From: Sciurus carolinensis
Lineage: Eukaryota > Chordata > Mammalia > Rodentia > Sciuridae
Direction: 5' to 3'
Assembly (NCBI RefSeq): GCF_902686445.1
Contig: NC_062220.1
Coordinates: 110,718,643 to 110,782,642 of the forward strand
Length of the DNA: 64,000 nucleotides
Shown here: in pieces, positions 1-12,547 of the stretch
Layout: the number at the start of each line of letters is the position of its first letter
Position numbering within the stretch: position 1 is the first letter of the stretch
Position numbers and translations under genes: made by a program
Notes under the pieces: model-generated
What the model was told of the DNA's origin: nothing
The model's database searches: none
What the model saw: the letters and a program-made list of their open reading frames with translations, nothing else

Positions 1-1189
1 TTCCCTGGTTGAATAATCACTGACAGTTAACAATAGTTAATAACTGAATAATTGTAATAAAGTTTATTCTCCTTCTCCTACTACACACTGTTCAGGGCCT
101 GATTTTCCTCAGGGAGATGCAACTTGGTGCCTGCTCACAGTTGCCCTAGGGTGGCGTTGGTTTTGGTAGGGCTCTCTACCACACAAAACTATTAAAATCT
201 ACAAATTGACAGATGTTACTCTTGTTTTCAGCCATGGAATAGGTCATAAATTCAATTTAAATCTAATTCAATCAAAGCTATATCCTTTAAATAATTTTTT
301 TGAAGTTAAATATGTTTATCCTGACTGGGAAGATTTTCCTTAGCTGTTATTTTCCCAGTTCTACCATCAAACAAGCCAGCATATACTTTATACTGTATCT
401 TGAATCTTTTCCCAGTTGTTTTCTTCACAATCTCCATTAGTTTCGAGAATGCATTTAGGCTTTAAGTCAGTTCTATGTATGTGTGTTGGATGGGGGGTTG
501 GTGGGTATTTGGGGTGTTTTATGCCACTTTTCTCCACTCAAATAAAATATTTGAACCGGGGACTGAAACTGAAGACGGGTGACAGTGACAAGCTTTTCTC
601 TGACACCATCACCCTGTAGGTGAGTGCTTTGTGGGGTTGTTGCAACAACCTGGAGTTCTCTGTTTGCCCCTCTGTGGAATCACAGGCTCATAAGCTAGGG
701 CAAGGGAGACCAGGGCCCAAGTATTCCAATATAGCATGTCCACGGTAGGACGTTCCTTCTACTGGTCCCTATGAAGTGGGGAAAGGAACACCCAACTGTG
801 ACACCCTCAATTAGGATACAGCTTTGTCCACTTGTAGCTGGGAACAGGATGTGAAATACTGATGTCTTGTTCCTCTTGAGAGGAAAGTGAGTATGGGGGA
901 GAAGAGGAATCTTGGTTCAAATACCAGATTCTTGTATTTCAACTACTTAATCATCATAGGTGTTCTTTAATATGTGTTTCTTTTTGTTGTTACCATTCAA
1001 GATGTTTATACATATTTAAAAAAATATACTTTCATCATATTTTCTGGTCAGTGGTTCAGCAGAACTCTTTTTGCTGTTTTGCAAGAAGTCTATCTCATGA
1101 AATGGTTTCCTAAATAACTTGAAAAAAATAAGCAACAAAGGGCAAATATATAGATAAATTAGTCCTTTTTAAACTAAAATGTTCTATGC
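1..1189. other. unassigned intergenic DNA
   Basis: AT-rich sequence without a credible coding region. The longest open frames are short, have no recognisable motif and look like chance. No repeat family is recognised with confidence. Confidence 0.5.
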
Positions 1190-1638
1190 CTCAGTGGATA
1201 CTGCCAATACAATGAAAATGCAATACACAGAATAGGAGAAAATATGTGTAAATTGTATATCTGATAAGAATCTTGTATCTACAAATTATAATAAATACTT
1301 CAAACATAACTACAAGTCAAACAACCCAGTTAAAAAATGAGCAAAGGATTTAAACAGACATCTCTCTAAAGAGAATATGCAAATCACCAGTACCCAACAT
1401 GAGTTATTAGGAGAATGAAAATCAAACTACAATGAAGCATCACATCCTTTAAACTAGGTTTTTTGTGGGTTTTCTTTTTGTCTGTTTATTTGTTTTTAAT
1501 AAGTAAATCACCAGAAAATAACACGTCATCAAGGATTAACATCATACATTGTTGTTAAGAACATAAAGTGGTGCCACAGCTGACAAAAATTTTGTTGGTT
1601 CCTCAAAAAACTAAACATAGGAAACCAGTAATTCCATG
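1190..1638 (+). repeat. ancient L1 fragment (ORF2 3' part), left piece
   Basis: A degenerate plus-strand L1 match: the 'aatgagcaaaggatttaaacagacat' type segment near 1336 and the 'atgaaaatcaaactacaatgaa' type segment near 1416 are the usual end of ORF2. The frame is destroyed. It continues after the LTR at 1639-2044. It is much more diverged than the L1s at 9985 and 39332, so it is an old insertion. Confidence 0.7.
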
Positions 1639-2044
1639 TGGTTATAGTTTAGATCTGGAATGTCCCCAAAAGACACACGTGTTAAAGACTTGATTCTCAG
1701 GTGGTGGTGTTATTGGGAAGTGGTGGAAACTTTAGGAGGTGGGGATTAGTAGGAGGAAGTTGATCACCAGTACTTGGTCATGGTGACCAAGGGTCATATG
1801 TTTGAAGATGATACATTGATATCCTGGCCTCTCCCTCAACCCCAACACCTCTCTCTCTGTTTCCTAGTCATAAGGTAAGCAGTTTTATTTTACCATGTGC
1901 CTCCTGCCATGATGTTCTGACTCACCACAGGCCAGAAGCAATGGAGTCAAGTAACCATGGACTGAAATTGTGAGCCAGAATAAGTCTTTGCTCCATTTGA
2001 GCTCTCTCAGATATTTTGTCACAGTGATGGACAGCTGACATACA
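1639..2044 (+). repeat. MaLR-type (ERVL-MaLR) solo LTR
   Basis: Starts TGGTTATAGTTTAGAT and ends near GGACAGCTGACATACA. Internal blocks are typical of MaLR LTRs: a 'gggaagtggtggaaactttaggaggtgggg' type core, 'gccatgatgttctgactcacc' near 1907 and 'attgtgagccagaataa' near 1967. The last block holds the likely poly(A) region. It interrupts an older L1. The exact subfamily and target duplication were not resolved. Confidence 0.7.
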
Positions 2045-2560
2045 CACATTGTGATATATCAGATAATTGAATTCAGCTATTCAAACAAAAGTTTGTACAT
2101 TAATATTTGTAGCATCATTATTTATATAGCTGAGAACTAAAAACAAACCAAATACCCATTAGCTCATGAATGGATATAAAAATATGTCATAATCACATGA
2201 TGGAATATGGTTCAGCCTTAATGAAGAAAGTAGTATTGATACTTGGTGTAACATGAGTGAATTTTGAAGACAGTTTGTTAAGTAAAAGAGGACAGACCAA
2301 AAATAAATAAATAAAGACACATATGATTTTATACAATTAACATGAAATGTCAAGAACTGGCAAATCAATAGATAGGAGTCAGATGAGTGGTTATTGGGGC
2401 TTAGAAGACAGAGAGCTAGGAAAAGACAGCTTAATGGGTAATGGATTATCTTTTCAAGAGAAAGAAACAGTTATAGAATGGGATAGAAGTATGAGTTGTA
2501 AACCACTATGAATAAGGAAAAGAAGAAGTCTAATTTTAAAGTCATGACTTTCTTTTTTAC
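2045..2560 (+). repeat. ancient L1 fragment (ORF2 end and 3'UTR), right piece
   Basis: Continuation of the old L1 after the MaLR LTR. Hallmarks are 'acccattagctcatgaatgg' near 2153, 'gatggaatatggttcagcc' near 2199 and a 3'UTR-like 'gatgagtggttattggggctt' near 2384. No open frame survives. Confidence 0.7.
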
Positions 2561-2920
2561 CCATCAGAGTGCTAATAACTGGGTCAAAATATAGGGAAAG
2601 TCAGGTTCCTTCAGAGAAAAAAATAAGGAAGACCAGTATTACATAGGAGACATGCAAATGAACATTTTTATGATGAGTATAGGAGGAATAACTGACAAAT
2701 TTTCACAGGCCATGTGTGGATGGATAGACTATGAAATGAGAACAGCTGCAGAACTTGGAAAAGGTCCACCATTTTGCAACTTTTTTTCCAGAAACCCCAC
2801 TGGGTACACACAAGTGATGGTTAAGGACTCTAAGTAAGCATTGTGATATAGATGAAGGAGAGTGGAAGGGAAACATTGTGAGAGATGTAGAGATGCAGGA
2901 AAACTGGGTCAATCTCCAAG

Positions 2921-2961
2921 TGTGGTCTGAATGTGTCCTTTAGATATGCATATGTTAAAAT
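2921..2961 (+). repeat. MLT1-like LTR, 5' piece
   Basis: TGTGGTCTGAATGTGTCC followed by a 'gatatgcatatgtt' block matches the start of an MLT1-type MaLR LTR. It breaks off where the L1 at 2962 begins and resumes at 4149. The bases TTAAAAT (2955-2961 and 4149-4155) are the likely target duplication of that L1. Confidence 0.65.
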
Positions 2962-4148
2962 GGATCAAGGATCTAGGAATTAGACTGGAGACCCTTCACC
3001 AAATAGAAGAAAAAGTAGGCCTGAATCTCCATCATGTTGGCTTAGGACCAGACTTCCTTAACAAGACCCCCATAGTGCAAGAAATAAAAGCAAGAATCAA
3101 TAAATGGGATAGATTCAAACTAAAAAAGTTTTTTCTCAGCACAGGAAACAATCAATAATGTAAAAAGAGAGCCTTCAGAGTGGGAGAAAATCTTTTCCAC
3201 ACACACTTCAGACAGAACACTCATCTCCAAAGTTTATAAAGAACTTAAAGAACTTTACACCCAAAATACAAAGAACCCAATCAATAAATGGGCTAAAGAA
3301 ATGGGCAGACACTTCACAGAAAAAGATATACAGGTGATCAACAAATATATGAAAAAGTGCTCATCATAGAAATGCAAATTAAAACCACTCTAAGATTTCA
3401 TCTAACTCCAATTAGCACTGCTATTATCAAGACACAAGCAATAATAAATGTTGGCGTGGATGTGGGGAAAAAGGCACACTCATACATTGCTGGTGGAGTT
3501 GCAAATTGGTACAGCCACTCTGGAAAGCAGTATGGAGATTCTTCAGAAAGCTTGGAATGGACCCACCATTTGACCCAGCTATCCCACTCCTTGGCCTATA
3601 CCCAAAGGACTTAAAATCAGCATACTACAGTGATGCAACCACATCAATGTTCATAGCAGCTCAATTCACAATAGCTAGATTGTGGAACCAACCTAGATGC
3701 CCTTCAATTGATGAACAGATAAAGAAACTGTGGTATATATACATAATGGAATATTACTCAGTCATAAAGAATAGTAAAATTATTCCATTTGCTGGTAAAT
3801 GGATGAGGTTAGAAAATATCATGCTCAGTGAAATAGGTCAAGTCCAAAAAACTAAAGGCTGAATGTTTTCTCTGATAAGTGCATGACAATATATAATGAT
3901 GGGGGGTGGTAGGGGGAAGAGAAGAATGAAGGAACTTTGGATGATGTAGAGGAAAAAGGGGTGGGTGGGGGTGGGGATGGAAAAATGGTATAATGAAACA
4001 GACAGTATTACCCTATATATATATGTATGATTACATGAGTGGCGTGAATATACATTGTGTACAACAATAGAAATGAAAAGCTGTACCCCATTTGTGTACA
4101 ATGAATCAAAACTGTAAAAATAAAAAATATTTTAATAAAAAATTTTTT
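2962..4148 (+). mobile_element. 5'-truncated L1 (ORF2 3' end plus 3'UTR)
   Basis: Plus-strand L1 copy starting inside the last quarter of ORF2. Translatable pieces give typical C-terminal ORF2 motifs ([40 protein letters not shown]), but frameshifts and stops break the frame. A G-rich 3'UTR (3900-3980) and an A-rich tail (about 4115-4148) follow. It sits inside an MLT1-like LTR with a probable TTAAAAT target duplication. It is of the same lineage as the L1s at 9985 and 39332 but more diverged. Confidence 0.88.
3900..3980 (+). other. G-rich tract of L1 3'UTR
   Basis: Several runs of three to six G (for example GGGGGGTGGTAGGGGG at 3901 and GGGGTGGGTGGGGGTGGGG at 3959) are spaced as in a G-quadruplex former. 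The equivalent tract in the L1 at 9985-12942 lies at 12735-12815, so it is a conserved L1 3'UTR feature. Confidence 0.65.
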
Positions 4149-4470
4149 TTAAAATCCTAATCCCCAAAGTGATTGTATTGAGAGCTTTGGGGAGGTGATT
4201 AAGTAATCTGAGTGGATCCCTCAGGAATATGATAGATGTCCTTGTCAAAAAAGATCCAGGGAGTTCTTTGGGTCTTTCTACCATGTGAGGATTCTGCAAG
4301 AAGGGCCATTTTTGAACCACGAAAATGGTTCTCAGCAGATACTGAATCTGCTAGTTTTTTAATATTGGACTTCCAGATCCCATACTGTAAAAAATAAAAT
4401 AAATCTCTGTAGTTTTAAACAATTTGACTTATTGTATTTTGTTATAGCAATCCAAACAGACTAAGAAACT
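4149..4470 (+). repeat. MLT1-like LTR, 3' piece
   Basis: Continues the LTR begun at 2921. Blocks in order: 'aaatcctaatccccaaagtg', 'ggggaggtgattaag', 'taccatgtgaggattc', 'tactgaatctgctag', 'ttggacttcc', then AATAAA near 4396 and 'attttgttatagcaatccaaacagactaag' at the end. This order is characteristic of MLT1 LTRs. Confidence 0.75.
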
Positions 4471-4510
4471 TCATTGTGTCACAAAGTATTTATATGTGGG
4501 GAAAGGCAAC

Positions 4511-4932
4511 TGTTATGGTTTGGATAAGAGATGTACTGCAAAAGCTCATTTGTTAATGCAGGAATACTCAGAGGTGAAGTTAAAGATTATGAGAACCTTG
4601 ACGTAATCAGTTCATGTGAATTTGAAAGGTGGTGACTCTGGGCTGATGGGACATGGCTGGAAGAGGTGGGTCACAGGGGTTATATGATGGAAGGGTTCAT
4701 CTTCCCCATGACACTTTTCCTTTTCTCTCCCCTTTCTCTCTGCTTCCTGACTCCATGAGGTGAGCCACCCTCTTCCACCATGCTTTCACCAGGATATTCT
4801 GCCTCACCTTTGACCAAGAGCAATGGGCTTGGCTGATCATGGAACCATGTAACTCTGAGAGCTTGAGTCAAAAAAAAGTTTGCCTACTTTGTTTTTCTTC
4901 TCAGGCATTTTGTGATGCTATTATTTTGTTTA
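4511..4932 (+). repeat. MaLR-type LTR
   Basis: Begins TGTTATGGTTTGGATAAGAG and carries 'ggctggaagaggtgggtcac', 'tcttccaccatgctttcacc' and 'ttctgcctcacctttgacc' in the order expected for a MaLR LTR. The related LTR at 63672-64000 is in the opposite orientation. Diverged; target duplication not resolved. Confidence 0.7.
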
Positions 4933-5374
4933 CAAAATATAGACATGATCTCTTTCCTGAAGATCAAAAAGCTCTTTATTCTTTTGCTTCCCAATGTTTC
5001 ACCAAAAGTTAGAGCAGGGAAGGTAAATATTAGAAATGCTGTGTTTTGACTTGAAAAGAAAATGTGGAACGAAGGTCACTACTCAAATCTCTTCCAGATG
5101 AGAGAGTTGTTCTGAATGGGTGGGCCCTGTGTAACCATAAAGTTCCTTCTAAGTGAAAGAGGGAGGCAGAAGAGAAAAGAGATGGCAACATGAGAACTAT
5201 TCAGTTCAACACTGTTGGTTTTTAAGATGAAGGAATGAGAACGCGATTCAAGGAATAAAAGTAGTCTGCAAATGCTGGAAAACCAAAGAAACAGATTATC
5301 TGAAACCCTTCTGATGACTTGATTTTAACTTTGTTAACCCTATAACAGTGGTCCACTTCACCTTTTGAATATAG
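4933..5374. other. unassigned DNA
   Basis: No gene or repeat recognised; this is the left flank of the solo LTR at 5379. Confidence 0.4.
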
Positions 5375-5378
5375 CTCA
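5375..5378. repeat. target site duplication CTCA (left)
   Basis: CTCA immediately precedes the LTR and is repeated at 6033-6036 immediately after it. Confidence 0.85.
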
Positions 5379-6032
5379 TGTTGGCAACAAGGTGACATCT
5401 GTGCAGCCATCTTGTGTAAACAAGCCATTTCGTGAACTGGTCTGTAAACCCCCCGCCCCCCCCCCAGGAGAGGGCACGCAAACACTAAGGAATGAGAAAC
5501 TATCTTAATCACCAGGATGCAGGTGGTTGCGATAGCACCCTCAAGAGCCAATACAGGATAAACAGGATGTACTGGGCCCACGGTCTTATCAAGGCTGTTA
5601 AGAGATATCTGTCCGAAAGATGGGCAGCTGCCCGGAACCTTATCTATCAAGGACAGGGGGGCCTACCCCCAACTCATCTCCTGCATAGTTCACCTCTTCC
5701 CTCCTCCCTTCTTCCTCCAGGACCGTTCAGTTTTGGCGGGACCCAATGAGATTCAAATAAATTGGCGAGATCCAACCAAAAGAGGACAAATATTTAGCTG
5801 TTCAAATGTTAACCAATTGTGTACAGGTCTTTGTGTGTGAATGCTTGAAAATCTCTTAAATAGAGTGCTTTCTCACCCCTCTAGGCTGCTCCCCACTCAG
5901 CCATCATAGTGGTCTGAGGGGTTGGTCGTGGTCCAGGCTCGAGGTTGCTTTAAATAAAACCTCGTTATGTGATTTGCATTACCGTGTGTGCACTTTGACT
6001 CTCAGGGGATCGGTCAATATTGGACCCCAACA
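5379..6032 (+). mobile_element. solo LTR, class I ERV type
   Basis: A 654-bp solo LTR. It begins TGTTGG and ends CCAACA, perfect 6-bp terminal inverted repeats, and is flanked by CTCA on both sides; a 4-bp duplication is typical of gammaretrovirus-like (ERV1) elements. An AATAAA poly(A) signal lies at 5953-5958, and U5 runs from there to the end. A C-run (5451-5465) and CpGs occur in U3. The clear duplication and intact ends suggest recombination between two LTRs of a former provirus. Family name not assigned; class from the 4-bp duplication is established knowledge. Confidence 0.88.
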
Positions 6033-6036
6033 CTCA
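6033..6036. repeat. target site duplication CTCA (right)
   Basis: Exact copy of 5375-5378 following the LTR end. Confidence 0.85.
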
Positions 6037-6189
6037 GAGGTTTATTTTTAAAAGGGACAAGTTTTCCTTTTTCCCTTCTCCCTCTCCCCTTTCCTAACCT
6101 GGGGGCAGGGAACAGAATTACCCTGAGTTATCTGTGCTCCATGGGAAGAAGATATCTGCCAGAGGATCTAGGAAGTGAATATCTCCCAA

Positions 6190-6440
6190 ATTAACAAGTG
6201 AACATTAACACACCATCTGGATGCCCTGGGACTCCTGTCTGGGCACACCTGGAATGCAGTCTTTGAAGAGCTCCTTTAAAATCCCCCTGTTCCTGCTGAT
6301 GGGCAGAATCACAGCCTCTGGAACCTGAGTCCCCTGTGTTTCTCCTTTGCTAACAAAGCAATAGAACTTGTTTTTCTTTTTTCTTAAAACCATGTCCTCA
6401 TTATTGAATTATCACTGGGAACAAGGACTGAGATTACAGC
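6190..6440 (+). repeat. possible LTR remnant
   Basis: Resembles the 3' half of an ERV LTR: 'tgtgtttctcctttgctaac' near 6338 followed by a T-rich stretch and 'ttattgaattatcactggg' at 6399. No clear ends or duplication are seen, so this is tentative. Confidence 0.35.
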
Positions 6441-6683
6441 AACAACGACATTTCAGAATTCTGACCCCCAGAAATCTAAGATAATAAAATTACTTTGTTT
6501 TAATCCACAAAGTTTGTGAAAATTTGTCATACAGTATTAGGAAGCTCATACTAATTTTATCATAATTTATTACTAATGCTCTATCCCTCTGGAGATGGCT
6601 TACATTCTCCCTTCAATGTGTGTCTGCTTTCCTAGATAAATCTGTGTTGCATCTTTGGGGAAAATAATTACTATTTTTTCCTC

Positions 6684-6765
6684 TTCTGCAGCTGGGTAGA
6701 AACCAGGGCCTTGTTCAAGTTAAGCAAGCTCTATTACTAAGCTTCAACCAGAAGCCACTACAACT
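6684..6765 (-). repeat. ID-type SINE (tRNA-derived)
   Basis: The minus-strand reading follows the ID order (promoter region with 'ctaagcttg', then 'cctgg' and an A-rich side). On the plus strand it appears as GAAACCAGGGCCTTGTTC followed by AAGCAAGCTCTATTAC. Diverged. Confidence 0.6.
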
Positions 6766-7540
6766 AATTTTAACACTGCAAAGTCTTTGTATTTTTGCTT
6801 AATGTTGAAAACTAGGGCATGGATACAGGTTTATACTTATGTGAATGAGGGAGTATAGAAAATTGATGCCAAATAATGAAAAAATAAGCCATACATTTAG
6901 TTACACTTAGATCTAACTTACTCTTTGAAAAAATTTTTTTTTACTCTTTGAAAATTAAGTGAAATTTAAAGATGACTAAATTTTGGTGAAATTAGACTAA
7001 AATTAACAAAATGGTATAAGAATTTACCTTTTCATTTTCATGACATGGTCAATGAGAAAGTGGTAGTTAAAAAAAAATAAGGGTAAATAAAGTGGGAACT
7101 TACCTTTTTTTCATTATATTGTTGATAAGGAAGTGATAGTAAAAACAAAAATAAATAAAGTTGATAATTTAGGACATTGGAAAGATAGCTTAAACTACAA
7201 AATTGTATATAACTTGTGAACATTTAGAGACATTGATTGATGAACTGAATAGCCTATGGCTTTGCAAGAGCATGAAATGAGAGAAGCTGAAGTTTGCAAA
7301 TTTGTAATCTCCTTGTGGAAAAACAGAGGAAAAGATATCTCAGCATAATAAGAAGCTTAATCTATTAAAAAGTCAAGACTTGGTCCATTTATCATTGTAA
7401 TTCAAAAGCTAATTCAAATACTGATCTGAATATTGTGTTAACACCCCTTGCTGATTATCATAGCATACCTGGCCGTTCTCTTTTATCTGACATCTAAAGT
7501 ACTCAATAATTTGTGGACTTTCTGCTTTCAAACCAGGCAT

Positions 7541-7780
7541 TTTTGTTTATTTATTTATTTATTTGTTTATGTATGTATTTATTTATTTATACCAGGGATT
7601 GAAACCAGGGGCATTTAACCGCTGAGCCTCATCCCCAGCCCTTTTTATTTTTCTATTTGAGATAGGGTCTTGCTAAGTTGCTTAGGTCCTCCCTAAATTG
7701 CTGAGGTTAGCTTTGAATTTGTAATCCTACCTCAGCTGTGAGCTGTGAGAATTGCAGGTGTGTGCCACTGTGCCTAGCAC
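7541..7780 (-). repeat. dimeric B1-ID (MEN-type) SINE
   Basis: Minus-strand element. Reading the plus strand gives the A-tail complement (TTTA repeats, 7541-7590), then the ID half (ACCAGGGATTGAAACCAGGG...CCCCAGCC) and the B1-like half ('gatagggtcttgctaagttgc' to 'tgtgccactgtgcctagc'). This head-to-tail B1 plus ID arrangement is what points to a squirrel genome. Confidence 0.85.
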
Positions 7781-9984
7781 AAGTCATGTTTTAATTTCAA
7801 TCGCAGAGCACTTGCCTCAGAGGCATCTTTCCCTGTAGTGTGTTTGTGAGGAAGAATAACACAGATAAATAAATATGTCTGCCCCATAGGATATTTGTTA
7901 AATGTAACTTGCATTTGAAGATCAACAGATTTGAATCAACAACTTTAAATCATGGGTTTTACTGATTTTGTTTCCTCCCTGTAACTGTAAAAGGAGGAAG
8001 ACCTCGAAAGATTCAGAGAAGCCTTTATTCCTTTGCGGACTCAGGTGGTATTGGGACCCATTTTCCAGATAGGGAAAATGACCCTCAGTTACAGAGGGGG
8101 TTTTGGTTTTATAGGGCATAATGATGTAATCATTGGAAGCCCTGTATGTGCAGTTTTGACCGTCAAGGACTAGTTGTACAGGTTAAAACTTTAACTTAGA
8201 AGGGTGGTTGTAAAAAGGTTGAAACTCATTGTTCTTATTATGGGATCCAATGTTTCCCAGAGTTTCAGTATTTGCTGGGCTTCCATTTAGGGCTAATTTG
8301 CAATGGGGGAAGGTCTAAGTTTAGGAACCATTGTTATTTGGAAAGAGTGTGCTGAGAGAGGTGTAATGTTTGGCCAATTCCACCACCCCAGCCACATCAT
8401 CCCTCCATATTTCTTGGGGAGCTGTCTTTTAGGAATATTATTTTCCAAAACCCTTCACTCCCTTCTGGACATAAACTATTTTTCCCTGGTCTTTTAACAT
8501 GAAGGATAGTGATTTTTGATTTTCTGTCCTATCATCCATGTGTTTCAATATTTTACAAAATAAGTTCCTTTTGATTTCAGCATAGATATTAGATGATACA
8601 GATAAGAAAGAAAAATAATTTTCCTTACAGGGTCTATGTTATCATTAAAATGCACAATTACTATCTCTGTAATCAACTGGTTGATTTTATTAGTGAATGA
8701 ATTCTATTCTACTTTCTTGTTCCAGATGAAGTTATATAATCTAATTTTTAATTTCAACTACTTATTTACTGATAATGATGGGAGAATTACAATATATACA
8801 TTTTGGGAAAAGTACTATTATAGAACTAATGATGAAACAATGGCAAAATTATGTGCAAAACTAGAGAAGAACATAATCTTACAATATTCTTTCACATTAT
8901 ATTTTAAGGTTTTGATAAGCTTATGTTTTGGCTAACAATATTCATTCCATTTTGTGAAAAAACGAAGTATGAGATTAGAATTGCATAATCTCTTTCCTCT
9001 GTTAAGTAAACACAAACAAGACTGCCACAAGTACACATGATAAAAAAATACTGGTCAATGCATTATTATTGATATTTAAAATGCACTTTCTGTATTCAGT
9101 AAGCATGTAATTTCAAGTTGATATGATGCAAATTGAGGAAAACCACCAGTGATTCTGTATTAACAATACCTGTGATTTTTCTTTTTTTTGGAGATATTAA
9201 ACAGAGAAAAAACAGAAACCCAATTAAACATTAAGCTTGATGAAGCAAGGACAAATTCATTGGTGAAATAAATACACTCAAAAGGCAACTTCTTGTCTCA
9301 GAACAATAGGATTTAGAGGAGACTGTGGTAGATGAGGGTAATATGTTAATTCACAAAATAGAACATCTGGGTGAGGCAATTCTTTTTCCTGACCTTATAT
9401 CTCACTCAAAGACCATATAATTTATTATCTAATAAGGTGTATATTTGAAAATCAAATTTTAAAAGTTACATAGTAGCCTGTCTTGGGAAATCAAGATTTG
9501 GATGTCTTAATCTTACTCTGTCCATCATGAGAAGTGTTACTCTGTTCATCCTTAAGGGGAATACCTAAGGATGAGTGAAGATACCACCACAAATTTGTAG
9601 GCAGTAGTACCAAAGTCATCTTTATGCTTGAAGCAGATATCAAGTCAAAGAGAAAAATCAGACAAGGAATTCTATCTAAAATATATCAATAATCAAAGTA
9701 AATACATGGTGCAGAGAAATAAAATACCACTATTGGATCAATAACAAGGTAGGATATCCAAAATATTATGTTGTTTATTTTTCTCTAGTTTGGTACTGAA
9801 GTCTCTCTGGAGAATGACCCTAAGCTCTAACTTTGTCCTGAGTGGGCTCCAAGGGAGGAGCCTGAAGATGTTTACAGTATAATTTGCTTGAGACTTTTTA
9901 ACAATCTTGGTGGACAGTTTAACCTCTATGTAACTGACTTGTGACCCAGTATCCCTTTCACAGGAAACTTATGTATACTGTAAG
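7781..9984. other. unassigned AT-rich DNA
   Basis: No credible gene. A 99-codon open frame at 8636-8935 has no motif, and its composition matches the flanks, so I treat it as chance. No repeat assigned. Confidence 0.45.
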
Positions 9985-12545
9985 AAGTTGGTTCTTCGAA
10001 AAAATAAACAAAATTGATAAACCCTTAGTCACACTAACAAAGAGAAGGAGAGAGAAAACTCAAATTACTAAAATTCAGGATGAAAAGGAAATATCACAAC
10101 AGACACTACTGAAATACAAAACTTAATTAGAAGTATTTTGAAAATCTATAGTCAAACAAAATAGAAAATCTCGAAGATATCAACAGGTTTCTAGAGACGT
10201 ATGATTCACCCAAAGTGAATCGGGAGGACATACACAATTTAAATAGATCAATTTCAAGCAATGAAATAGAAGAAGTCATCAAAAGCCTACCAAAAAAGAA
10301 AAGTCCAGATGGATTCTCAGCTGAGTTCTACAAAACCTTCAAAGAAGAGCTCATTCCAATACTCCTTAAAGTATTACATAAAATAGAAGAGGAGGGAACC
10401 CTTCCAAACTCATTCTATAAAGCCAATATCACCCTGATACCTAAACCAGACAGAGACACATCAAGGAAAGAAAATTTCAGACTAATATCCCTAATGAACA
10501 TAAATGCAAAAATTCTCAGCAAAATTTTAGCAAAATGCATACAAAAACATATTAAAAAGATAGTGCACCACAGTCAAGTGGGTTTTATTCCAGGGATGCA
10601 AGGTTGGTTCAATATCCAGAAATCAGTAAATGTAATTCACCATATCAACAGTCAAGAGTCACATGGTTATTTCAATAGATGCAGAAAAAGCATTTGATAA
10701 AATACAGCACCCCTTCATGCTTAAAACACAAGAAAAAATAGGGATAGTAGGAACATTCCTCAACATTGTAAAGGCCATCTATTCTAAGCCCATGGCCAAT
10801 ATCATTCTAAATGGTGAAAAACTGAAAGCATTCCCCCTAAAAACTGGAACAAGGCAGGGACGCCCTCTTTCACCACTTCTATTCAACATTGTCCTTGAGA
10901 CTCTAGCCAGAGCAATTAGACAGACCAAGGAAATTAAAGAGATACGAATAGGAAAAGAAAGACTCAAACTATCCCTATTTGCTGATGACATGATTCTATA
11001 TTTAGAGGATCCAGAAAATTCCACCAGAAATCTTCTAGAACTCATAAATGAATTCAGTAAAGTAGCAGGATATAAGATCAATGCTTATAAATCTAATGCA
11101 TTTTTATACATAAGTGATGAATCTTCAGAAAGAGAAGTTAGGAAAACTACCACATTCATAATAGCCTCGAAAAAAATAAAATACTTGGGAATCAATCTCA
11201 CAGATGAGGTGAAAGACCTCTACAATGAGAACTACAGAACACTAAAGAAAGAAATTAAAGAAAACCTTAGAAGATCAAAAGATCTTCCATGTTCTTGGAT
11301 AGGCAGAATTAATATTGTCAAAATGACCATACTACCAAAAGTGCTATACAGATTCAATGCAATTCCAATTAAAATCCCAATGACATATCTCACAGAAATA
11401 GAGCAAGCAATCATGAAATTCATCTGGAAGAATAAGAAACCCAGAATAGCTAAAGCAATCCTTAGCAGGAAGAGTGAAACAGCGGGATCACAATATCAGA
11501 CCTTCAACTATACTACAAAGCAATAGTAACAAAAACAGCATGGTATTGGCACCAAAATAGACAGGTAGATGAATGGTACAGAATAGAGGACAAAGAGACA
11601 AACCCAAATAAATACAGTCTTCTCATACTGGACAAAGGTGCCAAAACATACAATGGAGAAAAGACAGCTTGTTCAACAAATGATGCTGGGAAAACTGGAA
11701 ATTCATATGCAACAGAATGAAACTAAACCCCTGTCTCTCACCCTGCACAAAAATCAACTCAAAATGGATCAACGACCTTGGAATCAGACCAGAGACCCTG
11801 CATCTTCTATAAGAAAAATTTGGTCCAAATCTTCATCAAGTCAGCTTAGGATCAGATTCTTTAACATGAATCCCAAAGCACAAGAATTAAAAGCAAGAAT
11901 CAATAATTGGGATACATTCAAACTAAATAGCTTTCTGTCAGCAAAGGAAACTATCAGCAATGTGAACAGAGAGCCTACAGAGTGGGAGAAAATCTTTGCC
12001 ACTCATACTTCAGATAGAGCACTAATCTCCAGAATCTATAAAGAACTCAAAAAACTCTACACCAAGAATACAAATAACCCAATCAACAAATGGGCTAAGG
12101 AAATGAACAGACACTTCACAGAAGAAGATCTACAAGCAATCAACAGATATATGAAAAAATGTTCAACATCTCTAGTAATAGGAGAAATGCAAATCAAAAC
12201 TACCCTAAGATTCCATCTCACCCCAATTAGAATGACAATTATCAAGAATACAGGCAACAATGAGTATTGGTGAGGATGTGGGGAAAAAGATACACTCATA
12301 CATTGCTGCTGGGGTTGCAAATTAGTGCAGCCACTCTGGAAAGCAGTGTGGAGATTCTTTAGAAAACTTGGAATGGACCCACCATTTGACCCAGCTATCC
12401 CACTCCTTGGCCTATGCCCAAAGGACTTAAAATCAGCATACAGAGATACAGCCACATCAATGTTCATAGCTGCTCAATTCACAATAGCCAGATTGTGGAA
12501 CCAACGTAGATGTCCTTCAATAGATGAATGGACAAAGAAATTGTG

Positions 12546-12547
<2 letters not shown>

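Noticed and set aside
5222..5650. 142-codon minus-strand open frame
   Set aside because: It crosses the start of the solo LTR at 5379 and has no domain; not a gene.
8636..8935. 99-codon open frame
   Set aside because: No motif, no homology recognised and composition like the flanks; probably chance.
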